Source: Nitrobacter sp963807355 (GTDB lineage: Bacteria; Pseudomonadota; Alphaproteobacteria; Rhizobiales; Xanthobacteraceae). Taken from it: a DNA stretch of 64,000 nucleotides. Numbering within the stretch: position 1 is the first letter of the stretch; each line of letters begins with the position of its first letter. The notes beneath the pieces are model-generated. The model made no database searches and was not told the origin of the DNA. It saw nothing but the letters and a program-made list of their open reading frames with translations. The translations under genes and the position numbers were made by a program. The DNA is taken from assembly GCA_963807355.1 (NCBI GenBank), contig CAWEBX010000007.1, forward strand, positions 1-64,000. Reading direction: 5' to 3'. Shown piece after piece: positions 8,588 to 18,110 of this stretch.

Positions 8588-8627
8588 GCCTAACTATAAG
8601 TAGACCGCAATAATGCGGCTTTTGTTT
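8588..8627 (+). terminator. Array end: lone R'' box followed by a terminator-like hairpin
   Basis: GCCTAAC at 8588-8594 is followed by unrelated sequence instead of an attC. CCGCA 8605-8609 and TGCGG 8614-8618 form a short stem followed by CTTTTGTTT. That would work as a weak terminator for rightward transcription out of the array. Confidence 0.4.
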
Positions 8628-8630
8628 GCG

Positions 8631-8777
8631 TCAATAGTGACGGATAACACCGATCAGCTCCTTGCAACCTTCTGATTTCACTCCATCACGCGACGTATAA
8701 CAGGTCAATGGCCCGCTTGCGATCGGTTTGAGTTCGTCCTTGCTTCCCCTGACTCTTATGTCTACTGGACCAAGCAT
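8631..8777 (-). CDS. Hypothetical 48-residue protein
   Basis: A clean frame starts MLGPVDIRVRGSKDELKPIA at 8777 and ends VIRHY at the stop 8631-8633. Residue composition is protein-like. It lies between the end of the cassette array and the downstream end of the cystathionine gamma-synthase family gene. It may be the remains of a longer gene, because no strong ribosome-binding site is visible. Confidence 0.4.
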   Translation of the reverse strand: MLGPVDIRVRGSKDELKPIASGPLTCYTSRDGVKSEGCKELIGVIRHY

Positions 8778-8818
8778 CTCATCCCTGCCGCGCCGCCCTG
8801 GAGCGGCATGCTTGCCCT

Positions 8819-10131
8819 TCAGATCCTCTCGAGCGCCTGCTCCAGATCCGCGATCAGGTCGTCTGCGTTCTCGATGCCCACCGAGATGCGGATCATGCGC
8901 GTCGGTGATGCCGAGCCGGTCGCGCGTCTCCTTGGGCACGCCCGAATGCGTGGTCGATGCCGGATGCGAGATCAACGTCTCGGTGCCACCCAGGCTCACG
9001 GCGAGCTTCATGACCTGCAGCGCATCCAGCATGCGGAATGCCTCGGCTTCGCCGCCGCGGATCGAAAACGAAAACGTCGAGCCGGCGCTCTTGCACTGGC
9101 GCTCGAACACCTCGGCGCGCGGATCGCCGGGCTTGAGGTGCCCGAGGTAGTTGACGCTCGCCATCTTGGGATGCTGCGCGAGGTACCCGGCCACGCGCCC
9201 GGCGTTGTCGGACGGCGGCACGCATGCGCAGCGCCAGCGTCTCCATCGAACGCATGATCATCCACGAGGTGTTCGGGTCGAGCTGCGTGCCCAAACTACT
9301 GCGCAGACGAGCGCACCGGTGTCATGAGCTGCTTCGGGCCCGACGACGCCGCCGGCGACCAGGTCCGAGTGTCCGCCGACGTACTTGGTCAGCGAATACA
9401 TCACCAGGTCCGCGCCATGTTCGAGCGGCTTCTGGTACACCGGCCCCAGGTAGGTGTTGTCGACGGCGACTGGCGGACGATGCCCGCCCTGCTGCCCGGC
9501 GATCCACTCCGAGGCCTCGCGCCACAGTTCGAGGTCCACGAGTCCATTGGTCGGGATTGGCCGGCGTCTCGGTCACGAGCAACCCGACCTTGCCGCCGCG
9601 CGCCTTGGCCTTTTCCACCGCGGAACGCGCGCCTGCCATGACGGCCTCGCGCGAGATCGCGTCCGGCTACGGCGCACCGCGCCGATGCCGAATGCCGGCA
9701 ACGTGCGGTCGATCAGCGTTTCGGTGCCGCCGTACAGCGGCTGGCTCATGAGCAGATAGTCGTTGGGCTTGAGGAAGGCCCACAGCGTGGTCGAGATCGC
9801 CGACATGCCGCTCGAGAACACCGCAGGCGGTTTCGCCGCCTTCCCACAACGCGAGCCGGTCTTCGAGCACCTCGAGATTCGGATTGTTGAAGCGCGAATA
9901 CACCAGGCCCGCGGCCTGGCCGGGCGGCGGCGTGCGTTGCGCCCGGAGGTGTAGTCGAAGAAGTCCTTGCCGTCCTGCGCGCTGCGGAACACGAAGGTGG
10001 AAGTCAGGAAGATCGGCGGCTTCAGCGAGCCTTCGGACAGTGCGGGATCGAAGCCGTAACCCATCATCTGGGTCTCGGGCTGCAAGCACGCGGTTGCCCA
10101 CCTTGCGCTTGTGGTAGGAATCGGCGCTCAT
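8819..10131 (-). CDS. Cystathionine gamma-synthase family PLP enzyme
   Basis: The gene reads from MSADSYHKRKVGN to an end LEQALERI at 8819. Recognisable blocks in order are PETQMMGYGFDPALSEGSLK, PPIFLTSTFVFRSAQDGKDF, SGMSAISTTLWAFLKPNDYL, PLYGGTETLIDRTL, VAVDNTYLGPVYQKPLEHGA and the PLP-lysine region MYSLTKYVGGHSDLVAGG. The C-terminus contains SLGGTETLISHPASTTHSGV, a strong family signature. The family makes or breaks cystathionine and related sulfur amino acids in the cytosol. About 430 residues is slightly longer than classical MetB. At least five frame breaks occur, so the exact reaction cannot be assigned. Confidence 0.88.
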
Positions 10132-10140
10132 GAGCGCTCC

Positions 10141-10992
10141 TTAGAAATTCAAGATGCCCGATCCTATCTCGATCACGTCACCGCCGACGAATACTTCGTT
10201 GTCGGTGTTGACCTCGAGCTGCAGGATGGAAGGCCGACCGACGAGCTCACCCTGCGACACTTCGAAGGCCAGCGGCGGACGACGTCCCATGGCGATGAAC
10301 CAGCCGCCGAGGTTCGCGCAGGCGGAACCCGTGGCAGGATCCTCGAGGATCGCGGGGCCGTCGGGAAAGAAGAACCGGCTCATGATCTTCTTGGCGCCGG
10401 TCGAGGCGAACACTAGCGCCTGCCCCGCACCGTCCACGCTGTGCAACTTCTCGAACATCTCCGGCTTCGGCCGTGCGCGACGCACGGCGGCTTCGCTGGT
10501 CAGCGGGATGATCAGTTGCTCGCGGCCGGCCTTGACCCACAGCGGCTGAAAGCCGATGTCGCCGGGCTCGAGCCCTAACAAGCGCGCGATCTCCGCCGGC
10601 GAGGCTTCCACCAGCCGCGAGGTGACGGCCGCGGCGCGCAGCGTCCAGTGATCGCCGTTGCGAAGTCACCGGGAATGATGCCGGCGCGCATCTCGAGTCC
10701 CAGCTGGTCGCCACCGAGGCCCAGCGCGCGGCAGACATGCGCCGTGCCCAGGGTCGGATGGCCGGCAAACGGCATTTCGTAGGCGGGCGTGAAGATGCGC
10801 ACCAGCGCCGCGGCGCGCTTGGACGGCAGGATGAAGGTCGATCTCGGACAGGTTCATCTGCCGCGCCAGCGCCTGCATGGCGTGGCGTCGAGCTGACTGC
10901 CGTCTTCGAACACGCATAGGGGATTACCCGACAGCCGCGCGCCGCCGGCGGTGAATACGTTGAGGATCCGGTACTTCAATTGCGATCGTCAT
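10141..10992 (-). CDS. PhzF family epimerase/isomerase-like protein
   Basis: Starting MTIAI at 10992, the protein reads in broken frames through FTAGGARLSGNPLCVFEDGS-like sequence and FTPAYEMPFAGHPTLGTAHV, where the PFAGHPT motif is the PhzF hallmark. Near the C-terminus ILEDPATGSACANLGGWF is the second conserved block of this fold. It ends GILNF at 10141. PhzF-like proteins catalyse proton shifts on small molecules, and the substrate here is unknown. The end lies 10 bp from the start of the cystathionine gamma-synthase family gene, so the two are probably co-transcribed. Confidence 0.85.
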
Positions 10993-11073
10993 AAGTCCAT
11001 ATATATGAGTATTGGCCCGACGCAAGGGCCAGTTGAATCCGCATAGCGCGCGCTGTCATTGCGCTCGCGGATG
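10993..11073. other. Short intergenic gap
   Basis: An AT-rich stretch (ATATATATGAG near 11000) precedes the PhzF gene and may hold its promoter. No motif is certain. Confidence 0.3.
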
Positions 11074-11913
11074 TTAGTCCACGGGGGATGTGGATGACCC
11101 TGATCGAGGGCTTCCGGGCGGAACTCGGAACTCAGGCAGCGATTTCGGCGAACCCTGCGGTTGCGTGCGCGCCCGAACCTCGGGCCAGGACCACAACGCG
11201 AGCCGGCCGTTCATGTCCTCGACCAGCGCGGTGCAGCTCTCCACCCAATCGCCGTCGTTGCAGTACTGCACGCCGTCGATGTCGCGGATCTCCGGCGCGG
11301 TGGATGTGACCGCACACCACGCCGTCGACGCCGCGCTTGCGCGCCGCGTGCGCCACGGCCTGCTCGAAGCTGTCGATGTACTGCACGGCGTTCCTGGCCT
11401 TGTGCTTGAGGTAGCTCGCCAGCGACCAGTACGGCATGTCCGAACAGGCGGCGCACCGCGTTCACGTGCGCGATTGAGGCCGAGCAGGAAGTCGTAGACA
11501 GTTGCTGCCGAGCTTGCGCGAGCCACGGACTGCACTTGACCACGGTGTCGAATTCGTCGCCGTGCATCACCAGCAGCTCGCGGCCGTCTGCCGTGACGTG
11601 CACGAACTCGCGGCGGATCTCGAGATTGCCGAACACCGAGCCGCAGAACTCGCGCAGATCGTCGTCGTGATTGCCGGGAATGTAGATGACGCGCGTGCCG
11701 TCCTTGGCCTTGCCGAGGATGGTGCGCACCACGTTGTTGTGTTCCTGCGGCCAGAAGAAGTTCTTGCGCATCGCCCACAGGTCGACGATGTCACCGACCA
11801 GGAACAGGTAGTCGACTTCGACGGACTTCAGGAACTCGAGCAGCAGGTCCGGCGCGGCAACCCTTCGATCCGAGGTGTACGTCGGAAATGAAAACGCTCG
11901 CGCCAGCTGTCAT
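11074..11913 (-). CDS. LpxH-like calcineurin-type phosphoesterase
   Basis: The frame starts MTAGASVFISDVHLGSKG at 11913. The metallophosphoesterase signatures appear in order: DVHLG, GDIVD, IPGNHDDDLREF, VMHGDEFD and VCGHIHRAG. This is the arrangement of UDP-2,3-diacylglucosamine pyrophosphatase-type enzymes of lipid A synthesis and their relatives. Three or more frame breaks are present, and the C-terminus is uncertain. Its neighbour three genes upstream is an MsbA-type exporter, also compatible with an envelope-lipid role. The exact substrate is inference. Confidence 0.78.
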
Positions 11914-11999
11914 CTCGACCGTGCGCCTCGCGGTAGCTGGTCGAAGTTTGCCCGACCGGGCATTTCAGCTTTATGAAACCGGGACTTGGGCGACTTGTC

Positions 12000-12373
12000 T
12001 TAACGTCGACGCCTGAGAGGTCGACCAGCATGCGGAATCCGCCGTACACCATGCGCTTGCTGTCGAAGGGCATGGCCTTCGTGTCCATCATGTTCGCGAG
12101 GCGCGGATCCTTCATGGCGCGGGCGTTCACGCGGTCGCGATCCTTGCGCGAGCGGTACACGATCCACGAGAACCACACTTCCTCGCCCTTCTTGAGCTTC
12201 ACGCCCTGCGGAAAGGAAGTTTGTTTGCCGACCTTCACGTCGTCGGCCACGCACTCGTGGTAGCCGAGCGCGCCGTGGTCCATCCAGACCTTGCCGGCCT
12301 GCGTGGACATCTTGCGGTACTTGTCGCGGTTGCGCTTGGGCACGGGAATCAGGAATCCATCCACGTAGGGCAT
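12000..12373 (-). CDS. DUF1428 family protein
   Basis: MPYVDGFLIPVPKRNRDKYR at 12373 is the typical start of DUF1428. It is followed by WMDHGALGYHECVADDV and SKRMVYGGFRMLVDL near the end. The family is about 115-120 residues, so the true stop is probably near 12000, reached after one frame slip. The unbroken frame runs on into the next gene. The function is unknown. The fold is a dimeric alpha-beta barrel. The start overlaps the terminal region of the ABC transporter gene by less than 20 bp of spacing, so an operon is likely. Confidence 0.85.
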
Positions 12374-12390
12374 GTCGGGCTCTCCTCAAT

Positions 12391-14186
12391 TCATGCGGCG
12401 TCGGATCGTTCGCCGAATTGTAGCTCCGCGAGTCGCGCGTACAAGCGCGTTGTCGCGCATCAGCTGCTCGTGCCGCCCGACGCCGACGATGCGGCCCCGG
12501 TCGATGACGACGATCCGGTCTGAATTGATGGCGGTGGCCAGGCGATGCGCGATCACCAGCGTGGTGCGGCCGCGCATGAGTTTCTCCAGCGCGTCCTGCA
12601 TCAGCCGCTCGCTCTCGGAGTCCAGCGAACTCGTGGCCTCGTCGAGCAGCAGGATGGGGGGATTCTTGAGGATGGCGCGCGCGATCGCGATGCGCTGCTT
12701 CTGGCCGCCCGAGAGCCGCGCGCCGCGTTCGCCGAGGTAGGTGTCGTAGCCTTCCGGCAGCTTGCGGATGAAGTCGTCCGCGGCGGCGGCGCTGCGCCGC
12801 GGCTTCGATGTCGGTGTCGCTGGCGCCGGGCCGGCCATAACGGATGTTTTCGCGCGCGCTGGCGCCGAAGATCATGGTCTCCTGCGGCACGAGCCCGATG
12901 CGCGCGCGTACCGCCTGCGGATCCGCGAGCGCGATGTCGACGCCGTCGATGAGGATGCGCCCGGCGGCCGGGTCGTAGAAACGCAGCAGCAGCGAGAACA
13001 CCGTGCTCTTGCCGGCGCCCGAGGGCCCGACGAAGGCCACCGTTTCGCCGGATGCGATTTCGAGGTCGAAATCGCTGAGCGCACGCGTGTTCGGCCGCGA
13101 GGGATAGCTGAAGCGACAGATGCTCGAAGGAGATCGGCCCCTGCTGCGGCGGGATTCAGCGCCACCGGGTGCGCGGGGATCATGATGCGACGGCCGCGAA
13201 CCGCAGCAGCTCGACGGTGCGTTCCATGGCGCCCGAAGCGCGCTGCAGTTCGCCCCACATCTCCGACAGCGCCGCCACCGACGTGCCCATGAAGATGGCG
13301 TAGCTCAGGAATTTGGCGAGATCGCCGCCGGTCATCGTGCCGTGCAGGACGGCGCGCGCGCCCAGCCACAGCACCAGCGTGACCGCGGAGAACGTGGTCA
13401 TGATGGCCGCGGCGATCAGCCAGGCGCGCACGCGCGTGCGCCGCACCGCGGTGTCGAAGCTCTTCTCCACCATGTCGTCGTAGCGGCGGCCGTGCAGTTC
13501 CTCGAGCGTGAAGGCCTGCACGGTCTGGATGGCGTTCAAGCGTCTCGCCGGCCAGTCCCGAGGTGTCGGCGATGCGGTCCTGCGAGTCGCGCGACAGGCG
13601 GCGCACGCGCCGCCCGAACAGCAGCATGGGCGCCAGCACCGTGGGGATCAGCGCGAAGATGATCAGCGCCAGCTTGAGGCTGGTGAGCAGCAGCAGCACC
13701 AGCGAGCCGATGAACGATCACGGTCGAGCGCAGCAGGATCGACAGGCCGATGCCCGACAGCGACTGGATCAGCGTGGTGTCGGTAGTTAGCCGCGAGAGC
13801 ACCTCGCCGGTCTTGGTGACCTCGAAGAACGCCGGGTCCATGCGGATGACGCGCCGGTACACCGCGCTGCGCAGGTCGGCGACCACGCGCTCGCCGATCC
13901 AGTTCACCAGGTACATGCGCAGGGAGGCGAAGGCCGCGAACACGGCCGCCGCGACCAGCAGCAGCAGGAAGTACCGATCGATGGCCGCCGCGCTGGAGGC
14001 GGTGAAGCCCTTGTCGATGACGTTCTTGAGCGCCTGCGGCAGCGCCAGCATCGCCGCGGCGGCGATGAACAGCGCAATCAATGCGATCAGCATCCTCCCG
14101 CGGTACGGCGCGAGGAACGGCAACAGCGCGCGCAGCGGCCGCAGCGAACTCGCCTTGGGACGCTCGTGTACGGGTGGCGTGTTCAC
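12391..14186 (-). CDS. MsbA-type ABC transporter (fused permease and ATPase)
   Basis: GTG at 14186 starts MNTPPVHERPKAS. The N-terminal half carries six membrane segments, for example RMLIALIALFIAAAAMLAL. The C-terminal half is an ATPase with Walker A GPSGAGKST, signature LSGGQKQRIAIARA and Walker B ILLLDEATSSLDSES, then the H-loop IAHRLAT. It ends LQFGERSDAA in a corrected frame. About 600 residues is the normal half-transporter length for lipid A or drug exporters. At least five frame breaks occur. GTG overlaps the TGA of the DUF962 gene. Confidence 0.88.
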
Positions 14187-14519
14187 GGAACTTGAGCCTG
14201 CCCAAGTTCAGTTCCCACCACATGCGAAAGTCGCTGGCGAAGCTGTAGAAAGGATGCCGGAACGTGGCTGGACGGTTGTGCTCGAAAGGAAATGGCCGAC
14301 CCACGCAAAGGTGTAACCGCAGGCCAGCCCGGCCAGCAGCCACCACGACTCGCCGGTGGCGATGAGCGCCAGCAGGCTCAACACCGATCCCCAGGTGCCC
14401 ACGTAATGCAGCACGCGCGACACGGGGTGGCGATGCTCGCTGAGATAGAAAGGGTAGAACTCCGCCAGACTGCGGAAGCCCGAATCCTTTGGGCTGCTGA
14501 AGGGTGAGTCCATTGGCAC
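14183..14519 (-). CDS. DUF962 / Mpo1-like membrane protein
   Basis: MPMDSPFSSPKDSGFRSLAE starts at 14519. FYPFYLSEHRHPVSRVLHYV is the conserved DUF962 opening, and GYTFAWVGHF followed (after one frame slip) by FEHNRPATFRHPFYS is the second block. The family is related to yeast Mpo1, a dioxygenase acting on long-chain 2-hydroxy fatty acids. Whether this bacterial copy does so is not known. Two to three membrane segments are visible. The TGA overlaps the GTG of the ABC transporter gene in a 4-bp overlap. Confidence 0.85.
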
Positions 14520-14522
14520 GCA

Positions 14523-16230
14523 TCATCCGGTACTTTGCAGGCCTTCGGCAATGCCCGCAGTACAGGCCAGCAGCGCTTCGAACAATTCGCGATCCTGGCG
14601 GCCGCTTTCCCTCCATCTCCTTAGTAGATCGACCTGCAGAAGGTTGATGGGATCCACGTACGGATTGCGCAGCTCGATGGCCCGCTGCAGCGTCGGGTCC
14701 CGGTCCAGCAGCGCGGTAGTTTGTTTGATTTCAAGCACCTGCTGGCGCACCAGCTCGAATTCCTGGCGCACTTGCGCGCCGTAGGCGTGATGGCGCGTTT
14801 CCCCAGCGCTTCGTAGGCAGCGGCGATCTCGAGATCGGCGCGCGCCAGGGAAGCCTCCAGATCGTCGATGAGCGTGGAGAAGAACGTCCATTCCTTGTAT
14901 GCCGTGCGCGCGATGCCGATGCCGAGTTCGTCGATGGAGGTCTTGAGTCCGACCCCGGCGCCGAACCAGGCCGGCAGCATGTGGCGCGACTGGGTCCACG
15001 CGAACACCCAGGGCACCGCGCGCAACGCCTCGAAGCCTTCCTTGCCCGGCCGCACCGCCGGCCGTGAGCCGATCTGCATGCGCGCGATCACATCGATGGG
15101 CGTGACCGACTGGAACCAGCCGTAGAAATCGGGATCGGCGACGATGAAGCGCCGGTAATGCTGGCGGCTCAAGGTCGCCAGGCGCGCGGCGAACTGCTGC
15201 TGCTCGGGGCTGGGCGTGTTGCCGTCCGCGGCGCCACCGATCTCGGTGAGCAACGCGTGGAACGCACGCTCCAGGGTGCGCATGGCGATGGGCCGCAACC
15301 CGTAACCCTGGTTGATGACTTCGCCCTGCTCCGTGAGCCGCAGGACTCCATTGACCGTGCCCGCGGGCGCGGTGCGCACCAGCGAGTCCACGCGGCCACC
15401 GCCGCGCGCAATGCTGCCGCCACGCGCGTGGAAGATGACGTGTTGTTCATTGGCCGCGGCCAGCGCGGCCGACAGCTCGGCCTGCGCGTGATACGCGGCG
15501 TGCCGCGAGGCGCAGATGCCGCCTTCCTTGTTGGCGTCCGAGTAGCCGATGACGGCGCACTGCGTGCGGCCGCGCGATTCGAGGTGCCGCCGGTAGAGCG
15601 GATCGCCTAACAAGGTGCGCATGACCTCGCCGCAGTGCTCGAGCGCATCGCAGGCTTCGAACATCGGCGCGATGTCCACGGCCACTTCGCCCGAGGTACG
15701 GTCGTAGGCCTCGGCCCAGCGCGCCAGCAGCAGCGGCGCGAGTACGTCGTCGGCACCCTGCGTGCCGCTGACCACGTAGTAGCCGATGGCGTCGCGGCCA
15801 TAACGATGCCGCGCCTGCAGGATGGCTTCGAACACGCCCAGTGTGCGTTTGCCGAGCGCGTCCAGCTCCACCTTGAAGCCGGTGTCGCGTTCGATGGCCT
15901 GCACCAGCAGGTCGTGCCGCTCGGCGGGGGTGCGTGCCATCCAGTGCGGATCGTCGAGTCCCTGGCAGATCACGAGGTGGTGGACTTCGGCCTGCTGTCG
16001 CAGGTCGAGCGTGGCCAGGTGGAAGCCGAAGGTTTCCACGCGGCGGATCAGCCGCTGCACGTTGCCCCAGCCGGCATGGAAGCCGCGGTTGGCGCGCAGC
16101 GAGGTGGCGATCAGTTTCAGGTCGCGCAGGAACTGCTGCGGGCCCTCGTAACCGTTGGGCCGGCCGTCGTAGGTGAGCCGCAGCCGCTCGCCGATCTGCC
16201 CGAGGAATACCCGGTACGGGCATCCGGTCG
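14523..16230 (-). pseudogene. ppc: Phosphoenolpyruvate carboxylase, N-terminal third missing
   Basis: The gene reads from LGQIGERLRLTYDGRPNGY-like sequence to the stop at 14523. Catalytic landmarks are GYSDANKEGGI, FHARGGSIARGGGR and the C-terminal FELVRQQVLEIKQT...LLACTAGIAEGLQSTG. PEP carboxylase adds bicarbonate to PEP to give oxaloacetate. Family length is about 900 residues. Here roughly the first 350 are absent because homology stops near 16230 and unrelated sequence begins. Two frame breaks lie inside the rest. The truncation coincides with the change of sequence ancestry, so it may be a contig junction rather than a natural deletion. Confidence 0.9.
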
Positions 16231-16281
16231 TGGCGCATCGGCGTGATGCCCTGCGCGCCCGGGATCAGCGTGGCGTACATC

Positions 16282-16640
16282 GCTGATGGCGAGCGGTTCA
16301 AGATCGGCAACATGGATGTGGAGGTGCTGTTCACCCCCGGCCACACCCTGGCGTCCATAGCCTACTTGGTCGGCGACGCTGCCTTCATCCACGATACCAT
16401 CTTCATGCCCGACGGCGGAACGGCACGCGCCGATTTCCCGGCGGCAGCGCTCGTGCGCTCTGGAAGAGCATAGAGCACATCATGACCTTGCCTGACGAGA
16501 CGCGCCTGTTCACCGGCCATGATTACTGCCCCGGCGGCAGGAAGCCCGCTTGGGAAAGCACCGTGGCCCAGCAGAGGGCAGAGAACAGTCATCTAACGGA
16601 GGTAAGGAATGAGGAGGAGTTCGTTGCGCTCCGCTTCAGC
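16282..16640 (+). pseudogene. MBL-fold hydrolase fragment (ETHE1/BlaRho-like)
   Basis: From ADGERFKIGNMDVEVLFTPG (16282) the frame reads HTLASIAYLVGDAAFIHDTI and, after one slip, SIEHIMTLPDETRLFTGHDY, ending NSHLTEVRNEEEFVALR. TPGHT, GDAAFIHDT and GHDYCPGG are metal-site regions of the persulfide dioxygenase-like branch of metallo-beta-lactamases. The N-terminal HxHxDH motif is missing on the left, and the C-terminal tail is missing on the right. It is a middle fragment trapped between two junctions. Confidence 0.75.
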
Positions 16641-17005
16641 GCAAATCGTTCCTGATTGATCTCTTCAGCGGTACGGAACCCCATGCGCCGGAGAATAGGT
16701 TGGGGTGGGCACCAACCCTGCACCGCGTGTTGGAATAGGAACGCTGTAACAAGGGCCGGTAAGGCGAGCCAACGTCGGTCAATGGTAGAACCCAGCAGAA
16801 CTCCGGCGAGGGCCAGGGTGGACGCATTGGCCTCAAGAGTGCGCTCGATATCCCACTCCCGGTTCAGGTCGGCCAACCGCTCCGGAATCTCGTCCTTATG
16901 CGTTTCAAAAAAAGCGAGGCGCCGCTCTGTTTCCGCACGGATTTGGCGGTTGATTTCTTCATCAGTATGGGCGGGAACGCGGTTTAGCGTGCTGGTGCTG
17001 CTCAT
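16589..17005 (-). CDS. DUF2892-type membrane protein
   Basis: MSSTSTLNRVPAHTDEEINR starts at 17005. A charged helix (RAETERRLAFFETHKDEIPE) is followed by two hydrophobic segments (STLALAGVLLGSTI, LALPALVTAFLFQHAVQGW) and the end PILRRMGFRTAEEINQERFA. This matches the DUF2892/YgaP membrane-domain proteins often found beside persulfide dioxygenase-like hydrolases and sulfurtransferases. The last 15 or so residues are replaced at the junction with the MBL fragment, which lies tail-to-tail. Confidence 0.75.
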   Translation of the reverse strand: MSSTSTLNRVPAHTDEEINRQIRAETERRLAFFETHKDEIPERLADLNREWDIERTLEANASTLALAGVLLGSTIDRRWLALPALVTAFLFQHAVQGWCPPQPILRRMGFRTAEEINQERFALKRSATNSSSFLTSVR

Positions 17006-17234
17006 GGCTCTCAACGCTTGTTTTAAGCGGCGTTCGTCAGACTGTTGCGCGTGCGCGCGGCCACATGCGCACGTTAACAACGCCGCCCCGACGCCAACGA
17101 ACCCTCGACTGTCTAAGTCGGAATACGAAGGGCCATCCGGTTGTCTTTGCGGAGAATCACGAACTCTAGCGAGCCTCGAAGGTTCCAACTGCGCGAACGC
17201 TCGTTCAGCCGCTTCCCGACCCAAGAGGCGGCGC
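17006..17234. other. Nothing recognised
   Basis: No gene or RNA identified. Frames on both strands are open but not protein-like. Confidence 0.4.
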
Positions 17235-17545
17235 GGCTGTTGGAGACCTTGGGAGTCGAGACGCGCATATGTGCTCTTCCTCGCGCTTGAAGACAATAAG
17301 CGCAGCATGCAGCGCCGGTTGACGAAGTTGCTCGGCATCAACAAGGCGGATTGGCCGCGCATTTCCTGTGCTCATACTTGGCCGCGCGCGATGGCGGGAT
17401 TGATCGCATCCGCCAGTGGATCGAACAACACCAGAAGACGGCTCGCCTGGTCGTGATCGAATTCGCAAGCTCGCGCCGCCCGGCAAGCAGAGTTACGATC
17501 TCGACTACGAGGCCATCGCCGAGATGCAGAAAGTCGCAATTGTCG
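17235..17545 (+). pseudogene. RepA-like AAA ATPase fragment
   Basis: Shifting frames read VLFLALEDNKRSMQRRLTKL, then GINKADWPR, DGGIDRIRQWIEQHQKTARL and SYDLDYEAIAEMQKVA. These blocks, in this order, belong to RepA/DnaB-like AAA ATPases of plasmids and phages (LEDN..R.QRR, RLVVID region, YDxDYxA). The Walker A region and the C-terminus are missing. Probably a phage or plasmid remnant. Confidence 0.5.
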
Positions 17546-17602
17546 CGGCGCCGGCGCCCCCGGGTGGGATGCGTGGGGCAACGAAGTCGAGGCCGCCGCC
17601 TG
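17546..17602 (+). pseudogene. C-terminal tail of an MT-A70 type adenine methyltransferase
   Basis: WDAWGNEVEAAA followed by TGA is the characteristic last block (PGWDAWGNEV) of phage-borne MT-A70 methyltransferases. It is joined directly to the ATPase fragment, with nothing of the catalytic domain between them. Confidence 0.5.
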
Positions 17603-17942
17603 ATGCTCACCCGCCCGCCAGCCGACGCCGATCGCAAGCTCGCAGAAGCGGCATAGGATCGCTGAGGCCCGACGTCGTGCCCAAGAGCGCAAGCGCGTTA
17701 AGCTCCGCAAGTTCGCATAGGCGAGACCGTTCACGAGGCGCTGAAATTTCGAAATGTCGACTCCGGGATGACGCTGGAGACCGCTGAACGCGCCACCCGC
17801 AATCGCAGGAAGGTCGATGCCGATCTCACAGAGATCGTGTTGCAGTGGGCGCGGACCTAAGCGCGCACTCGGCGGGCCATTTCCTGCCCTCAGATGTTCC
17901 GCTGCTCAGTGCCTACGCCAAGGCCATCGCGGCGAGCGGGTC
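17603..17942. other. Possible phage-gene debris
   Basis: Plus-strand stretches such as AERATRNRRKVDADLTEIVL and LPSDVPLLSAYAKAIAASG are protein-like. The second resembles the start of P27-type small terminases, but it is too short to call. The frame is interrupted several times. Confidence 0.3.
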
Positions 17943-18110
17943 GCGGCCAGCAATTCAACTCGATCTTCGGCAAGGTCGGGAAATAGGCCTCGATCATCTG
18001 ATAAATCGCGCCAGGCTTTTCGGAATGACGACCCACCGTCATCTCGATCACCGATTCCCACTGCTCGCCGGGAGCTGGACACGGAACATCGCCGCAGCGT
18101 TCCGCCCGCT
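17943..18110 (-). pseudogene. MT-A70 type adenine methyltransferase fragment
   Basis: The minus strand reads CPAPGEQWESVIEMTVGRHS, then EKPGAIYQMIEAYFPTLPKIELN. The GRHSEKP...YFPTLPKIEL sequence is the conserved C-terminal half of phage MT-A70 methyltransferases, just before the PGWDAWGNE tail. The tail is absent here but present on the opposite strand at 17546-17602. The catalytic DPPW motif is not found. Confidence 0.65.

Larger units (their letters stand above)
1..8594 (+). mobile_element. Integron cassette array, interior and distal end
   Basis: Fifteen complete 88-bp attC sites recur every 330-560 bp, each beginning RYYYAAC (mostly GCCTAAC) and ending GTTRRRY (mostly GTTAGGC). A sixteenth, partial site lies at the left edge, and a lone GCCTAAC closes the array at 8588-8594. 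The inner boxes GCTGAGCGG and CCGCTCCAGC pair with one extra C, the extrahelical base typical of folded attC. By standard integron polarity, attI and the integrase gene should lie to the left, outside the window. The near-identity of attC sites with unrelated cassette interiors is the signature of a chromosomal (sedentary) integron. Which organism it belongs to is inferred only. Confidence 0.93.

Noticed and set aside
17845..17942. P27-type terminase small subunit
   Set aside because: Only about 20 residues fit and the remainder of the domain is absent.
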